From Paracoccus aestuarii (lineage in GTDB: Bacteria; Pseudomonadota; Alphaproteobacteria; Rhodobacterales; Rhodobacteraceae): a stretch of 64,000 nucleotides of DNA. The stretch is from NCBI RefSeq assembly GCF_028553885.1, contig NZ_CP067169.1:372001-436000 (forward strand), given 5' to 3'. Under the pieces are notes generated by a model. It was not told the origin of the DNA. It did not search any database and saw nothing but the letters and a program-made list of their open reading frames with translations. Each line of letters opens with the position of its first letter. Within the stretch, counting starts at the first letter, position 1. Shown here one piece after another: positions 9,064-19,638 of this stretch. The position numbers and the translations under genes are program-made.

Positions 9064-9086
9064 GGCGTTCGGCCCCTGCGAACGCC
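9064..9086. promoter_or_regulatory. LysR-type operator upstream of VOC-hydrolase fusion and pirin
   Basis: A perfect dyad with 8-bp arms, GGCGTTCG and CGAACGCC, separated by 7 nt. Its core fits the T-N11-A rule for LysR regulators. The same core, CGTTCG-N7-CGAACG with a closely similar spacer, recurs at 11795-11813 in front of the lysR gene and the second VOC gene. It lies between the divergent pirin and fusion genes, about 70 nt upstream of the latter. Confidence 0.6.
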
Positions 9087-9155
9087 GGGTTGCGGCGCGC
9101 CCGCGTGGCGCCGAACGGTCCCGCGCGGCATCTTGGGGGGCGAAAGGGGGTCACC

Positions 9156-10643
9156 ATGAGCGGACTTCATCATGTCACGGCCATCACGCGCGACGTGCAG
9201 GCCAATGTCGATTTCTGGATGGGCTTTCTGGGCCTGTCGCTGGTCAAGCAGACCGCGGGCTTCGAGGATGCGGAACAGCTGCATCTGTTCTATGGCGATG
9301 CCGCGGGCGCGCCGGGGACGCTGGTCAGCTTCCTCGTCTGGCAGGGCGGGGCGGCGGGCCGGGTGGGCCATGGCCAGGCGGCCGAGATCGCGCTGGCCAT
9401 CCCGCGCGGGCGGATCGGCGACTGGCTGACCCGCGCCATGCAGCACGGGCTGTCGGTGCAGGGACCGATGCGCGAATTCGGCGATCCGGTGCTGCGCCTG
9501 CGCGACCCGGACGGGATCATCGTCAAGCTGGTGGGGCTGGACATCGCCGATGCGGGCTGGCCCGCGCCGCCCGCGCATCTGGCGGGTGCGACGCTGTGGT
9601 CCGAGGATGCAGCGGCGACGGCGGCGTTCCTTGCACGCTTCGGTTACCGCCCTGCGGGGACGGAGGGGGGCGTGACGCGCCTGCGGTCCGACCGTGACGA
9701 GCTGGACATCCGCGATGCGGCGGGCTTCGTGCCGGGCATTCCCGGCACCGGGGTGATCGACCATGTCGCCCTGCGCGTCCCCGACCGTGCCGCGCTGGAG
9801 GCCCATGCGAGCGCCCTGACCGACACCACCGCCCATGACCGGCTGTATTTCGCGTCCCTCTATATGCGCGACCCGGCGGGCCTCTTGATCGAGGCCGCGA
9901 CCGATGGTCCCGGCATGGGCATCGACGAGGCCCAGCTTGGCCGGACCCTGATGGTCCCGCCCCATTTCGACGACAGCACCGACCTGCGGCTGCGCCTGCC
10001 GCAATTCGCCCGACCGGGCGAGGAAAGGAGACCCATGCGCGATCTGCCCTTCACCCACCGCATCCACACCCCTGAGGACCCGGACGGATCGACCCTGATC
10101 CTGCTGCACGGCACCGGCGGGTCGGAAACCGACCTGATGCCCCTGGCCCATCGCATCGCGCCCCGCGCGACGCTGCTGGGCCTGCGCGGGCGGTCGACCG
10201 AGGAGGGCGTGGCGCGGTTCTTTCGCCGCCTGTCCATGACGACCTTCGATCAGGACGACATCCGCGCCGAGGCCGAGGCCTTTGCCGGGTTCTGGCGGGA
10301 TGCGGTCGCGGCCTATGACCTGGACGCGGACCGGATCGCGGTGCTGGGCTATTCCAACGGGGCGAATTTCGCAGGCGCCGTGATGGCGCTGCATCCCGGC
10401 CTGATCCGCCGCGCGGTGCTGATGCGGCCGATGCTGGCCTTGGACCCGGTGCCCGAGGCGGACCTGACCGGGCTGGCCGTGCTGACCTTGGCGGGGCAGG
10501 GCGATCCCTATGGCGTCCATGCCCCGGCGCTGAACGATTGGCTGGCGCGGTCGGGGGCGGATCTGGATGCGCGCATGGTGCCCGGCGGGCATCAACTGGC
10601 CCAGGACGACCTGCGCATCGCGGCCGACTGGCTGGGCGCATGA
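9156..10643 (+). CDS. VOC ring-cleaving dioxygenase fused to phospholipase/carboxylesterase
   Basis: A 495-residue fusion. Residues 1 to about 285 form a two-module vicinal-oxygen-chelate protein of the MhqO/hydroquinone dioxygenase type (GLHHVTAITRDVQANVDFWMGFLGL at the start, VIDHVALRVPD in the middle, YMRDPAGLLIEAATDGPG late). Residues from about 294 form an alpha/beta hydrolase of the MhqD phospholipase/carboxylesterase type: ILLHGTGGSE, nucleophile elbow GYSNG near residue 400, a late GQGDP acid and GGHQL histidine. In Bacillus these are separate neighbouring genes of one regulon for quinone stress. AAAGGAG and an ATG at 10035 sit exactly at the domain junction, so the hydrolase may also be made alone. 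Confidence 0.85.
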   Translation: MSGLHHVTAITRDVQANVDFWMGFLGLSLVKQTAGFEDAEQLHLFYGDAAGAPGTLVSFLVWQGGAAGRVGHGQAAEIALAIPRGRIGDWLTRAMQHGLSVQGPMREFGDPVLRLRDPDGIIVKLVGLDIADAGWPAPPAHLAGATLWSEDAAATAAFLARFGYRPAGTEGGVTRLRSDRDELDIRDAAGFVPGIPGTGVIDHVALRVPDRAALEAHASALTDTTAHDRLYFASLYMRDPAGLLIEAATDGPGMGIDEAQLGRTLMVPPHFDDSTDLRLRLPQFARPGEERRPMRDLPFTHRIHTPEDPDGSTLILLHGTGGSETDLMPLAHRIAPRATLLGLRGRSTEEGVARFFRRLSMTTFDQDDIRAEAEAFAGFWRDAVAAYDLDADRIAVLGYSNGANFAGAVMALHPGLIRRAVLMRPMLALDPVPEADLTGLAVLTLAGQGDPYGVHAPALNDWLARSGADLDARMVPGGHQLAQDDLRIAADWLGA

Positions 10644-10677
10644 AAAAACCCCGCCGCTGACCATGTCAGGGGCGGGG
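10643..10677 (-). terminator. Intrinsic terminator for the second VOC gene
   Basis: Read on the minus strand: a GC-rich stem (7-bp CCCCGCC/GGCGGGG plus an inner 5-bp CTGAC/GTCAG with one mismatch) with a CAT-type loop, followed directly by six T residues. The T-run overlaps the stop codon of the convergent fusion gene. This is the clearest intrinsic terminator in the window. Confidence 0.8.
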
Positions 10678-10786
10678 GACTCATTCCTCGGTTACTGGGG
10701 GACAATGCCCGGCCCCCCTGCGGGGTTTCATTCGCGGGCAAAAGGTTTCTGCACCGCCGCGTGATTGTTGCAGCGGTGCAACATCG

Positions 10787-11719
10787 TCAGACTAGGGGTT
10801 TCAGGTTCGCCTCGATCTGCGGGCGCTTGGCCTCCAGGAAGGGGGGCAGGGACAGGGATTCGCCCATCGTCTCGAAGGGTTCGTCCACGTCGAAGCCGGG
10901 GCCGTCGGTCGCCAGTTCGAACAGGTTGCCGCCCGGCTCGCGGAAATAGAGGGAGCGGAAGTAGAACCGCTCGACCTCGCCCGAATTGGGGACGCGGAAC
11001 TGGGACACATGCTGGGTCCAGGCGGTCAGCGCATCCGTGTCGGGGACGCGGAAGGCCACGTGATGGACCCCGCCCGCGCCTTGGCGCGCCTGCGGCAGGT
11101 CGGGCTGGACCGCGACATGCAGTTCCGCCGCGGCGCCGCCCTCGCCCATCTGGAAGACATGGACCTGGCCTTGGCCGTCCGGGCTGGGATAGTCGCGGAC
11201 GCGGCGCATGTTCATCACGCGGGTCAGCACCGCCTCGGTCGGGCCCAGATCGGGGACCGAGATGGTGATGGGCCCCAAGCCGCGGATCTGGTGTTCGGCG
11301 GGCACGTCGCTGCCCCCCCACGGCTGGCCCACAGGATCGGGGGCGGCGATCAGGCGCAGGCGCTGACCCTCCGGGTCCTCGACATCCAGGGACGGGCGGC
11401 CGTCCAGCGTGGTGATCCGGCCCGCCAGACCGTTCAGGCGGTCGGCCCAGTAATCCAGGCTGTCCGCGCCCACGCGCAGGCCCGTGCGGGTGATCGCGTT
11501 GGTGCCGCGCCGTTCGGGGGCGGCGGGCCAGTCGAAGAAGGTGATGTCGGTGCCCGGGCTGCCTGCGCCATCGGCAAAGAACAGATGATAGGCCGAGGTG
11601 TCGTCCTGGTTCACCGTCTTCTTGACCCGGCGCAGCCCGAGCGTTTCGGTATAGAAGCGGTTGTTGCCCGGCGCATTGGCGGTGATCGCCGTCAAATGGT
11701 GGATTCCGGTCAGTTGCAT
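10787..11719 (-). CDS. VOC family ring-cleaving dioxygenase (MhqO-like)
   Basis: A 310-residue two-module glyoxalase/dioxygenase protein. The opening [36 protein letters not shown] is typical of the MhqO/LinE-like hydroquinone dioxygenases. [11 protein letters not shown] gives the metal histidine of the second half, and [18 protein letters not shown] gives the metal glutamate. The ATG at 11717-11719 follows GGAGG; longer in-frame starts have no such site. It is divergent from the LysR gene and its promoter region contains the dyad at 11795-11813. It probably opens aromatic rings of quinols or catechols; the substrate is unknown. Confidence 0.88.
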   Translation of the reverse strand: MQLTGIHHLTAITANAPGNNRFYTETLGLRRVKKTVNQDDTSAYHLFFADGAGSPGTDITFFDWPAAPERRGTNAITRTGLRVGADSLDYWADRLNGLAGRITTLDGRPSLDVEDPEGQRLRLIAAPDPVGQPWGGSDVPAEHQIRGLGPITISVPDLGPTEAVLTRVMNMRRVRDYPSPDGQGQVHVFQMGEGGAAAELHVAVQPDLPQARQGAGGVHHVAFRVPDTDALTAWTQHVSQFRVPNSGEVERFYFRSLYFREPGGNLFELATDGPGFDVDEPFETMGESLSLPPFLEAKRPQIEANLKPLV

Positions 11720-11794
11720 GGGGTGCCTCCTGTGCTTTGAGTTCAATATGGCGCAGGGGCGGCGTTCGCGGCACCCGCCGGGCGGGCAACGCCG

Positions 11795-11813
11795 CGTTCG
11801 GTTCTTGCGAACG
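11795..11813. promoter_or_regulatory. LysR-type operator between second VOC gene and lysR
   Basis: CGTTCG and CGAACG arms separated by a 7-nt spacer, matching the dyad at 9064-9086 in arms, spacing and most of the core. It lies about 20-40 nt before the lysR start and about 75 nt upstream of the VOC start. This is the expected position for an autoregulating LysR protein controlling a divergent target. Confidence 0.6.
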
Positions 11814-11839
11814 GAGGCGCAGCTTGCCATGCTGTGCGG

Positions 11840-12823
11840 ATGGGATGGACGATCACCGATATCGAGACCTTTCTGGCGGTTCTGGACGCGGGCAGCATCT
11901 CGGGGGCTGCGGCGCGGGCGGATCTGTCGAAATCGGTGGTCAGCAAGCGCATCAGCGATTTCGAGGCTGCCATTGGGGTGGCGCTGTTCACCCGCCATGC
12001 GGGGCGGATCGCGCCCACCGACAGCGCGCTGAGCCTGGCCGAGCGGCTGCGCCCCGCCTTGGCCGAGCTGGTCGCGGCGACGGAAAGCGCGCAGGGCGGC
12101 GGGGCGGGCCTGCGCGGGCGGCTGGCCATCGCCGCGCCGATGAGCTTTGGCATCCGCCATCTGGGGCCGGTCATCGCGGGTTTCGCCCGCGCCCATCCGG
12201 GGCTAGAGATCGTGCTGGATTACGACGACCGGCATACGGATCTGGGCCGGGCGGGGTTCGATCTGGGGCTGCGGATCGGGCATCTGAAGGATAGCAGCCT
12301 GATGGCGCGCAGGCTCTGCGAGGATCCGCGCCTGCTGGTCGCCAGCCCGGATTACCTGGCGCTGCACCCGCCCATCGTGGGGCCGGGCGATCTGGCCGGG
12401 CATGAGGCGATCGGATATCTGAACGCCCGGCTGGCCGAGGTCTGGCCCTTCGGCCCGGAGGTCGCCGCGCCGCGCGGCGGGCGGATCATGGCGAACAACG
12501 GCGAGGCGATGCGCGACATGGCCGTGGGCGGGCTGGGGCTGGCGCTGCTGCCGCTGTTCATCGTGCATGACGCGTTGCGCGACGGGCGGCTGGTGCAGGT
12601 CCTGCCGGGCCTGGCGCAGCAGCCGCTGCCGATCAGCGTGGTCTGGCCGCCGATCCGGCCGCTGCCGCCCAAGACCCGCGCCTTCATCGACCATATCGCG
12701 GGGGCGTTCAGTGGCGATCCTCCGTGGCAGCGCGGCATCCTGCGTCCCGCGACGGCCGGGGGGCCAGCCCCCCGGACCCCCCGGCCCGGGCCCGCACCCA
12801 GCCTTGGAGAAAAGACCGAATGA
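11840..12823 (+). CDS. LysR family transcriptional regulator
   Basis: The N-terminal winged helix-turn-helix ([42 protein letters not shown]) is of LysR type. It is followed by a periplasmic-binding-like effector domain ([18 protein letters not shown], later [18 protein letters not shown]). The start is either this ATG or a GTG two codons earlier; no ribosome site decides between them. The last 30 or so residues are Pro/Gly/Arg-rich and come from a G- and C-run repeat sequence not typical of the family, so the tail looks like captured intergenic DNA. Context makes it the regulator of the adjacent VOC gene and, through a shared dyad, of the VOC-hydrolase fusion. Confidence 0.9.
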   Translation: MGWTITDIETFLAVLDAGSISGAAARADLSKSVVSKRISDFEAAIGVALFTRHAGRIAPTDSALSLAERLRPALAELVAATESAQGGGAGLRGRLAIAAPMSFGIRHLGPVIAGFARAHPGLEIVLDYDDRHTDLGRAGFDLGLRIGHLKDSSLMARRLCEDPRLLVASPDYLALHPPIVGPGDLAGHEAIGYLNARLAEVWPFGPEVAAPRGGRIMANNGEAMRDMAVGGLGLALLPLFIVHDALRDGRLVQVLPGLAQQPLPISVVWPPIRPLPPKTRAFIDHIAGAFSGDPPWQRGILRPATAGGPAPRTPRPGPAPSLGEKTE

Positions 12824-13008
12824 AGCTCGTCGATCCGAACGCCCCCTTCTTCCGCAGGCTGTGGGTGCGGGTGCTGTGCGTCGTGCTGCCCATGATCTGG
12901 GCGGGGGTGGAGCTGTGGACCGGCAACCCGGCCTGGGCGATGATCTTTGCCGCGGCGGGGGCCTATCTGGCGGTGGCGCTGTTCAGCCGGCGGCGTCCCG
13001 GGGGCTGA
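12820..13008 (+). CDS. Small inner-membrane protein
   Basis: A 62-residue protein with two predicted membrane segments (about residues 15-33 and 38-53), short charged ends and a hydrophobic turn containing ELWTGNPAW. The start overlaps the lysR stop as ATGA, indicating translational coupling. GGAG lies upstream within the lysR tail. I do not recognise a named family; small two-helix proteins of this kind are common and uncharacterised in alphaproteobacteria. Confidence 0.7.
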   Translation: MKLVDPNAPFFRRLWVRVLCVVLPMIWAGVELWTGNPAWAMIFAAAGAYLAVALFSRRRPGG

Positions 13009-13028
13009 AGGGCCCCCGGGGTACGGGA

Positions 13029-14633
13029 TCACATCGACAGGTCCGGCGCGCCGGTCAGCCAGGCATAGCCGTTGGCGGGCAGGTCCAGCCGCCCATCCGC
13101 CAGATCGGCATGGCCGGGACCCTCCAGCGCGGTGTCCCCCGCGACCGTCACCTGCACCGGCTTGGGCGACAGGTTGAAGACGGCGGTCAGTGCCTGGCCC
13201 TCGTGGTCGCGGCGGAAGGCCAGGACCGGCTCGGGCAGGTCGAGGAAGGTCGTGGCCCCGTAGCGCAGCGCCAGCGATCCCTTGCGCCACGCGATCACCC
13301 CGCGATAGGTGGCCAGCACGCTGTCATTGCCGGTCTGGCCAGCCACCGCACGCGCGGCCTGTTCCGGCTTGACCGGCAGCCAGGGGTCGGCATCCGAGAA
13401 GCCCGCCTGCGGGGCGTCCGCATCCCAGACCATCGGCGTGCGGCAGCCGTCGCGGCCCTTCACCTCGGGCCAGAAGCGCAGGGCCGGGGGGTCGGTCAGT
13501 TCCTCATAGACCAGCGCGGTCTCGGTCTGGCCCAGCTCCTCGCCCTGATAGAGGCAGATGGTGCCGGGAAAGGACATCAGCATCGCCGCGGACTGGCGGG
13601 CCAGGGCCTCGGGCGTTTCGCCATGCTTGGCCCACCGGGTCACGTGGCGGAAGACGTCATGGTTGGAAAAGGACCAGCAGGAATGGCTGTCGGGGGCATG
13701 GTCATGCACGCCCTGGATCGTGTGGCGGAAATGCGCGGCGGTGAAGTCCGGGCTGAGCATCTCGAAGCTGTAGCACATGTGCAGCCGGTCATCGCCCAGG
13801 GTGTAATCGCCCATGATGTCGATGGCCGCCTGGCCGCCATCGCCGACCTCGCCCACCATCATCCGTGCGTCGTATTCATCGGTCAGCGCGCGCATCCGCT
13901 TCAGGAAGGCGATGTTCTCGGGCTGGTTCTTGGAATGGACATGGCGCTGGAAGCCGTAGGTCTCGGGGCCCTTGTGATCGGGATTGGGCGGGTTGTCGCG
14001 CAGTTTCGCGTCGTGGAAATAGTAGTTCACCGTGTCCAGGCGGAACCCGTCCACGCCACGTTCCAGCCAGAAGCGCATCGTGTCCAGCAGCGCGTCCTGA
14101 ACGGCGGGGTTCCACATGTTCAGGTCGGGCTGTTCGATCAGGAAGTTGTGCAGGTAGTACTGCCTGCGCCGCGGTTCCCATTCCCAGGCCGGGCCGCCGA
14201 AGACCGAGGGCCAGTTGTTGGGCGGCGTGCCGTCGGGTTTCGGATCGGCCCAGACATACCAGTCGGCCTTGGGATTGTCGCGCGACTGGCGGCTTTCCTC
14301 GAACCAGGGATGCTTGTCCGAGGAATGGCTGATGACCTGGTCGATGATGACCTTCAGCCCCAGATCATGCGCCCGCGCCACCATGGCGTCGAAATCGGCC
14401 AGGCTGCCGAAGAGCGGGTCGACATCGGTATAGTCGCTGACATCATAGCCCATGTCCTTTTGCGGAGAGGTGAAGAAGGGCGACAGCCAGATCGCATCCG
14501 CCCCCAGCCCCGCCACATGGTCCAGCCTGCGGGTGATGCCGGGCAGATCGCCCACCCCGTCGCCGTCGCTGTCCTGAAAGCTGCGCGGATAGATCTGATA
14601 GATCACCGCGTCGCGCCACCATTCAACCATCAT
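13029..14633 (-). CDS. Alpha-glucosidase (GH13)
   Basis: A 534-residue glycoside hydrolase family 13 enzyme that cleaves terminal alpha-glucosyl units from short oligosaccharides or sucrose. The N-terminus EWWRDAVIYQIYPRSFQDSDGDGVGDLPGI and the DVIxHSS-type block QVISHSSDKHPWF are typical of oligo-1,6-glucosidases and alpha-glucosidases. The catalytic residues are GFRLDTVNYY (nucleophile Asp), MMVGEV (acid Glu) and FSNHDVFRH (third Asp). AAGGTG precedes the chosen start; ATG codons at 14633 and 14630 are both possible. No signal peptide is seen. It is divergent from the glycogen operon, which suggests it feeds glucose from imported or liberated oligosaccharides. Confidence 0.9.
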   Translation of the reverse strand: MMVEWWRDAVIYQIYPRSFQDSDGDGVGDLPGITRRLDHVAGLGADAIWLSPFFTSPQKDMGYDVSDYTDVDPLFGSLADFDAMVARAHDLGLKVIIDQVISHSSDKHPWFEESRQSRDNPKADWYVWADPKPDGTPPNNWPSVFGGPAWEWEPRRRQYYLHNFLIEQPDLNMWNPAVQDALLDTMRFWLERGVDGFRLDTVNYYFHDAKLRDNPPNPDHKGPETYGFQRHVHSKNQPENIAFLKRMRALTDEYDARMMVGEVGDGGQAAIDIMGDYTLGDDRLHMCYSFEMLSPDFTAAHFRHTIQGVHDHAPDSHSCWSFSNHDVFRHVTRWAKHGETPEALARQSAAMLMSFPGTICLYQGEELGQTETALVYEELTDPPALRFWPEVKGRDGCRTPMVWDADAPQAGFSDADPWLPVKPEQAARAVAGQTGNDSVLATYRGVIAWRKGSLALRYGATTFLDLPEPVLAFRRDHEGQALTAVFNLSPKPVQVTVAGDTALEGPGHADLADGRLDLPANGYAWLTGAPDLSM

Positions 14634-14757
14634 CGTCACCTTGTCCGTTCGAGTCGGCCCGATCCTGCATGACTCTGGCGGGATCAAAAAGGACCGATTA
14701 GCGTTGGTCAGGCAATTGCCCGAATCCTGATCGGGCCGGGACGGGGTATGGATCGAC

Positions 14758-16938
14758 ATGGCGACAGGGCCGCAGCTTGCGCGCAACGACCGGGAGGCCC
14801 TGAACCGGGGGCGGATGGGGCACCCCTTCGCGGTCCTGGGACCGAAGGCCCATGACGGGGGGCTGTGGCTGACCGCCTTTCATCCGGGCCTGGCCGCGCT
14901 GTCGGCGGTGACGGGGGCGGGCGTGATCCCCTTGGACCGGGTCGAGGGCGACATCTTCGCCGGTCCCATCCCCGACGGCCCTTACCGCCTGCGCGCGCAG
15001 AGCGGGGCGGGGGCGGAATGGGATTTCGACGACCCCTATCGGTTCGGTCCCGTTCTGGGCGAGATGGACCTGCATCTGCTGGCCGAGGGCACGCATCGGC
15101 GCCTGTGGCAGGCCTTGGGCGCCCATCCGATGACGCATGAAGGCGTGGCGGGCACGCATTTCGCGGTCTGGGCGCCCAATGCGCGGCGCGTGTCGGTCAT
15201 CGGCGATTTCAACGAATGGGACGGCCGCCGCCACCCGATGCGCCGCGTGGGCCAGGGGGTGTGGGAGATCTTCCTGCCCGGGCCGGGGGACGGGGCGCTC
15301 TACAAATACGAGATCCTGGACCAGTCGGGCGCGGTGACGCAGAAGGCCGATCCAGTCGGCTTCGGCAGCCAGCACCCGCCGGAAAAGGCCAGCATCGTGC
15401 GCGACATCGCGGGCTATGGCTGGCGCGACGACGCGTGGATGGGGTCGCGCGCCGAGGCGCAGGACCGCCGCGCCCCCATCAGCATCTACGAGGTGCATCC
15501 GGGCAGCTGGCGGCGCCGGTGGGATCAGAACGGCCGGCCCCTGTCCTACAGGGAACTGGCCCGCGACCTGGTCGCCTATGCCAAGGACATGGGCTTCACC
15601 CACCTGGAACTGATGCCGGTCAGCGAGTTTCCCTTCGACGGGTCATGGGGCTATCAGCCGGTGGGCCTCTATGCGCCGACGATCCGCTTCGGGCCGCCGC
15701 ATGAGTTCCGCGATCTGGTCGATGCGGCGCATCAGGCGGGCCTGGGCGTGCTGCTGGACTGGGTGCCGGGGCATTTCCCGACCGATCCGCATGGGCTGGC
15801 GCGGTTCGACGGCACCGCGCTTTACGAACATGCCGACCCGCGCGAGGGGTTCCATCAGGACTGGAACACGCTGATCTACAATTACGGCCGGACCGAGGTG
15901 CAGAATTTCCTGACCGCCAACGCGCTCTATTGGCTGGAGGAATACCATATCGACGGGCTGCGCGTGGATGCGGTGGCCTCGATGCTCTATCGCGACTATT
16001 CGCGGCGCGACGGCGAATGGGTGCCCAACCGCGACGGCGGGCGCGAGAATTACGAGGCCATCGCCTTTCTGCAGGCGATGAACGTCCAGACCTATGGCCA
16101 GCATCCGGGCATCATGACCGTGGCCGAGGAAAGCACGTCCTTTCCCATGGTCTCGGCCCCGGTGGACATGGGGGGGCTGGGCTTCGGGTTCAAATGGAAC
16201 ATGGGCTGGATGAACGACACGCTGCGCTACATGGCGCATGACCCGGTCCATCGCCGCCATCATCACGACCTGATGAGCTTTGGCCTGGTCTATGCGTTTT
16301 CCGAGAACTTCATCCTGCCGATCAGCCATGACGAGGTGGTCCATGGCAAGGGGTCCATGCTGCGCAAGATGCCCGGCGACGCGTGGCAGCAATTCGCCAA
16401 TCTCAGGGCCTATTACGGCTTCATGTGGGGGCATCCGGGCAAGAAGCTGATCTTCATGGGCTGCGAATTCGCCCAGCCCGAGGAATGGAACCATGACGGC
16501 GAGCTGAACTGGCATGCGGCGGCCCAGGCCCCCCATCAGGGGGTGCAGGCGCTGGTGCGCGACCTGAACCGGATCTATCGCGAGACGCCCGCCCTGCACC
16601 GGCGCGACGCCGATCCCGGCGGGTTCCAGTGGATCGCCACCGATCCCGCGCAATCGACCTATGTCTGGCAGCGCATCGGCGAGGCGGGCGATCCGCCCGT
16701 CGTCGTGGCCTGCAACTTCACCCCCGTGCCGCGGACCGGCTTCCGCATCGGCATGCCCCGCCCCGGCCCCTGGCGCGAGGCGATCAACACCGATGCCGCG
16801 ATCTATGGCGGCAGCGGCATGGGCAACATGGGCGGGGTGAGTGCCGACGGGCCGGGCCAGGACGGCCAGCCCGCATCGGCCGCCGTGACCCTGCCGCCGC
16901 TGTCGGTGGTGATCTTCGTGGCGGATGACAGGAATTGA
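14758..16938 (+). CDS. glgB: 1,4-alpha-glucan branching enzyme
   Basis: Introduces alpha-1,6 branches into glycogen. The 726-residue protein has the extended N-terminal module ([10 protein letters not shown], then a second [30 protein letters not shown] carbohydrate-binding block). The GH13 barrel follows: [42 protein letters not shown] (nucleophile), [10 protein letters not shown] (acid) and [15 protein letters not shown]. It is the first gene of a plus-strand operon glgB-glgC-glgA-glgX-amylosucrase-glgP, whose members overlap or abut. The glgC upstream ribosome site lies just past the glgB stop. Confidence 0.97.
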   Translation: MATGPQLARNDREALNRGRMGHPFAVLGPKAHDGGLWLTAFHPGLAALSAVTGAGVIPLDRVEGDIFAGPIPDGPYRLRAQSGAGAEWDFDDPYRFGPVLGEMDLHLLAEGTHRRLWQALGAHPMTHEGVAGTHFAVWAPNARRVSVIGDFNEWDGRRHPMRRVGQGVWEIFLPGPGDGALYKYEILDQSGAVTQKADPVGFGSQHPPEKASIVRDIAGYGWRDDAWMGSRAEAQDRRAPISIYEVHPGSWRRRWDQNGRPLSYRELARDLVAYAKDMGFTHLELMPVSEFPFDGSWGYQPVGLYAPTIRFGPPHEFRDLVDAAHQAGLGVLLDWVPGHFPTDPHGLARFDGTALYEHADPREGFHQDWNTLIYNYGRTEVQNFLTANALYWLEEYHIDGLRVDAVASMLYRDYSRRDGEWVPNRDGGRENYEAIAFLQAMNVQTYGQHPGIMTVAEESTSFPMVSAPVDMGGLGFGFKWNMGWMNDTLRYMAHDPVHRRHHHDLMSFGLVYAFSENFILPISHDEVVHGKGSMLRKMPGDAWQQFANLRAYYGFMWGHPGKKLIFMGCEFAQPEEWNHDGELNWHAAAQAPHQGVQALVRDLNRIYRETPALHRRDADPGGFQWIATDPAQSTYVWQRIGEAGDPPVVVACNFTPVPRTGFRIGMPRPGPWREAINTDAAIYGGSGMGNMGGVSADGPGQDGQPASAAVTLPPLSVVIFVADDRN

Positions 16939-16957
16939 CAGGGTGGGAGGACCCCAG

Positions 16958-18217
16958 ATGGCTGAGAACCAGCGACTGACCCGGCGGGCCATGGCCTTCG
17001 TGCTGGCCGGAGGGCGCGGATCGCGCCTGCGCGAACTGACCGACCGGCGGGTGAAGCCCGCGGTCTTCTTCGGCGGTAAGACCCGCATCATCGACTTCGC
17101 GCTGTCCAACGCGATGAATTCCGGCATCCGCAAGATCGCGATCGCCACGCAATACAAGGCCCACAGCCTGATCCGGCATTGCCAGCGGGGCTGGAACTTC
17201 TTTCGCGCGGAACGCAACGAGTTCCTGGACATCCTGCCCGCCAGCCAGCGCACCAACGAGGATCACTGGTATCGCGGCACCGCCGATGCGGTGACCCAGA
17301 ACATCGACATCGTCGACGATTACGATGTCGATTACATCATCATTCTGGCGGGCGACCACATCTACAAGATGGATTACGAGATCATGCTGCGCGAGCATGT
17401 GGCCAGCGGGGCGGATGTCACCGTGGGCTGCCTGACCGTGCCGCGGATGGAGGCCACGGCCTTCGGCGTGATGGATGTGGACGCGACCGGGCGGATCCTG
17501 TCATTCCTGGAAAAGCCCGCCGATCCGCCCGGCATGCCCGGCGCGCCGGACAAGGCCCTGGCCTCGATGGGGATCTATGTCTTCAACTGGGCCTTCCTGC
17601 GCGACCTGCTGATGCGCGACGCCGAGGACCCGGATTCCAGCCATGATTTCGGCACTGACCTGATCCCGCGGATCGTGCGCGACGGCAAGGCCATGGCGCA
17701 TCAGTTCGACACCTCCTGCGTGCGTGCGCCGGGCGCGCCGGCCTATTGGCGCGACGTGGGCACGGTCGACGCCTTCTGGCAGGCCAATATCGCGCTGACG
17801 GATTTCACGCCGGAACTGAACCTCTGGGACCGCGACTGGCCGATCTGGACCTATTCCGAAAGCGTGCCGCCCGCCAAGTTCATCCATGACGAAAAGGACC
17901 GCCGCGGCGTCGCCATATCCTCGATGGTGTCGGGCGGCTGCATCGTCTCGGGGACCGAGATCCGCAACTCGCTGCTGTTCACCGAGGTGCATACCAACAG
18001 CTACGCGGTCCTGGATCACGCGGTGGTGCTGCCCTATGTCACCGTGCATCGCCATGCCCGGCTGAAGAACGTGGTCATCGACAGCCGCGTTATCATCCCC
18101 GAAGGCCTGGTCGTGGGCGAGGACCCCGAGGAGGACGCCCGCTGGTTCCGCGTCAGCGAGGGCGGCGTGACGCTGATCACCCAGGACATGCTGGACCGGC
18201 GGGCGGCGGCATCGTGA
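16958..18217 (+). CDS. glgC: Glucose-1-phosphate adenylyltransferase
   Basis: Makes ADP-glucose from glucose 1-phosphate and ATP, the committed step of glycogen synthesis. The 419-residue product has the nucleotidyltransferase signature [39 protein letters not shown] in its ADP-glucose form. It also has [26 protein letters not shown] and a C-terminal left-handed beta-helix part. The ATG at 16958 was preferred because GGGAGG lies just upstream; an in-frame ATG at 16925 would overlap glgB. Allosteric control by glycolytic intermediates is known for the family in this group. Confidence 0.97.
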   Translation: MAENQRLTRRAMAFVLAGGRGSRLRELTDRRVKPAVFFGGKTRIIDFALSNAMNSGIRKIAIATQYKAHSLIRHCQRGWNFFRAERNEFLDILPASQRTNEDHWYRGTADAVTQNIDIVDDYDVDYIIILAGDHIYKMDYEIMLREHVASGADVTVGCLTVPRMEATAFGVMDVDATGRILSFLEKPADPPGMPGAPDKALASMGIYVFNWAFLRDLLMRDAEDPDSSHDFGTDLIPRIVRDGKAMAHQFDTSCVRAPGAPAYWRDVGTVDAFWQANIALTDFTPELNLWDRDWPIWTYSESVPPAKFIHDEKDRRGVAISSMVSGGCIVSGTEIRNSLLFTEVHTNSYAVLDHAVVLPYVTVHRHARLKNVVIDSRVIIPEGLVVGEDPEEDARWFRVSEGGVTLITQDMLDRRAAAS

Positions 18218-19638
18218 TCCGGGTCCTGTCGGTCGCATCGGAATGCACGCCCCTGGTCAAGACCGGGGGGCTGGCCGATGTGGTGGGCGCGCTGCCCGCC
18301 GCGCTGGCGGGGGTGGGGGTGCGGATGCGCGTCCTGCTGCCAGGCTATCCCGCCGTCATGGCCGCGCTGGAGGGTGCGCGCCGCGTCCTGCGGCTGGACG
18401 ATCTGTTCGGCGGCCCCGCGACCGTGGTCGAGGGGCGGGCGGCGGGGCTGGACCTGGTGGCGATCGACGCGCCGCATCTCTATGCGCGGCCGGGCAATCC
18501 CTATCTGGGGCCGGACGGGCGCGACTGGCCGGACAATCCCGAACGATTTGCCGCGCTGTCTTGGGTCGGCGCGATGATCGGGGCGCGGGGTCTGGACGGC
18601 TGGCGCCCGCATGTGCTGCACGGCCATGACTGGCAGGCGGGGCTGATGACCGAATACCTGCCGGGCCTGGGCGGCGGGCCGCGCACGGTGCTGACCATCC
18701 ACAACATCGCCTTCAACGGCCCCGCCGATCCCGCCCGCATCGGCGCGCTGCGGCTGGATCCGTGGCGCTTTCACGCCGAGGGCTATGAGTTCTGGGGCGC
18801 GGTCTCGGCGCTGAAGGCGGGGCTGATGGGGGCGGATGCGCTGACCACCGTATCCCCCACCTATGCCGAGGAGCTGATGACCCCCCAATTCGGCATGGGC
18901 CTGGACGGGGTGATGCGCCATCGCCGCCATGCGCTGACCGGCATCCTGAACGGCATCGACGAGGATGCCTGGAACCCCGCAGCCGATCCCGCGATCATCC
19001 CCTATCGCGACCCGGCCGGAAAGGCCGCCGCCCGCGCCGCGCTTCGGGCCGAGATGGGCCTGCCGGAGGCGCCGGGGCCGCTTTCCGTCGTCATCTCGCG
19101 CATGACGCATCAGAAGGGGCTGGACCTGCTGCTGGAGGTTCTGGACGACCTGACGGCCATGGGCGGCCAGCTGGCCGTGCTGGGATCGGGCGATCCGGGG
19201 TTGGAGCAGGCCTTTCGCGACGCCGCCCGCGCGCCCGGGGTCGCGGTTCGCATCGGCTATGACGAGGGGCTGTCGCATCGCATGATCGCGGGGGGCGACG
19301 CGATCCTGGTGCCGTCCCGGTTCGAGCCCTGCGGCCTGACCCAGCTATACGGGCTGCGCTATGGCACGGTGCCGGTCGTGGCGCTGACCGGGGGGCTGGC
19401 CGATACGGTCATCAACGCATCCCCCGCGGCCCTGGCCCGGGGCGTGGCGACGGGCATCCAGTTCGCCCCGGTGACCGCGGGCGCGCTGCGCGGTGCCTTG
19501 GCGCGCTTGGGGGGGCTTTACGCCGACCGCGAAACATGGTCCCGCCTGCAGCGCAACGCGATGGCGCAGCCGGTCGGATGGGCCGCATCGGCGCGCGCCT
19601 ATCGCGACCTTTACGCGCAGCTGACAGGACCCGGATGA
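18214..19638 (+). CDS. glgA: Glycogen synthase
   Basis: GT5 enzyme that elongates alpha-1,4-glucan from ADP-glucose. The 474-residue product begins [29 protein letters not shown], with the [11 protein letters not shown]-glucose-binding motif. It also has [35 protein letters not shown] and [21 protein letters not shown] near the C-terminus. The start is a GTG whose bases overlap the glgC stop (GTGA), so it is translationally coupled. Downstream glgX overlaps its stop as ATGA. Confidence 0.97.
   Translation: MIRVLSVASECTPLVKTGGLADVVGALPAALAGVGVRMRVLLPGYPAVMAALEGARRVLRLDDLFGGPATVVEGRAAGLDLVAIDAPHLYARPGNPYLGPDGRDWPDNPERFAALSWVGAMIGARGLDGWRPHVLHGHDWQAGLMTEYLPGLGGGPRTVLTIHNIAFNGPADPARIGALRLDPWRFHAEGYEFWGAVSALKAGLMGADALTTVSPTYAEELMTPQFGMGLDGVMRHRRHALTGILNGIDEDAWNPAADPAIIPYRDPAGKAAARAALRAEMGLPEAPGPLSVVISRMTHQKGLDLLLEVLDDLTAMGGQLAVLGSGDPGLEQAFRDAARAPGVAVRIGYDEGLSHRMIAGGDAILVPSRFEPCGLTQLYGLRYGTVPVVALTGGLADTVINASPAALARGVATGIQFAPVTAGALRGALARLGGLYADRETWSRLQRNAMAQPVGWAASARAYRDLYAQLTGPG

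Noticed and set aside
12567..14672. A 701-codon plus-strand reading frame opposite the alpha-glucosidase
   Set aside because: It has no motifs and low-complexity His/Gly/Arg composition; the minus strand has all GH13 catalytic motifs.
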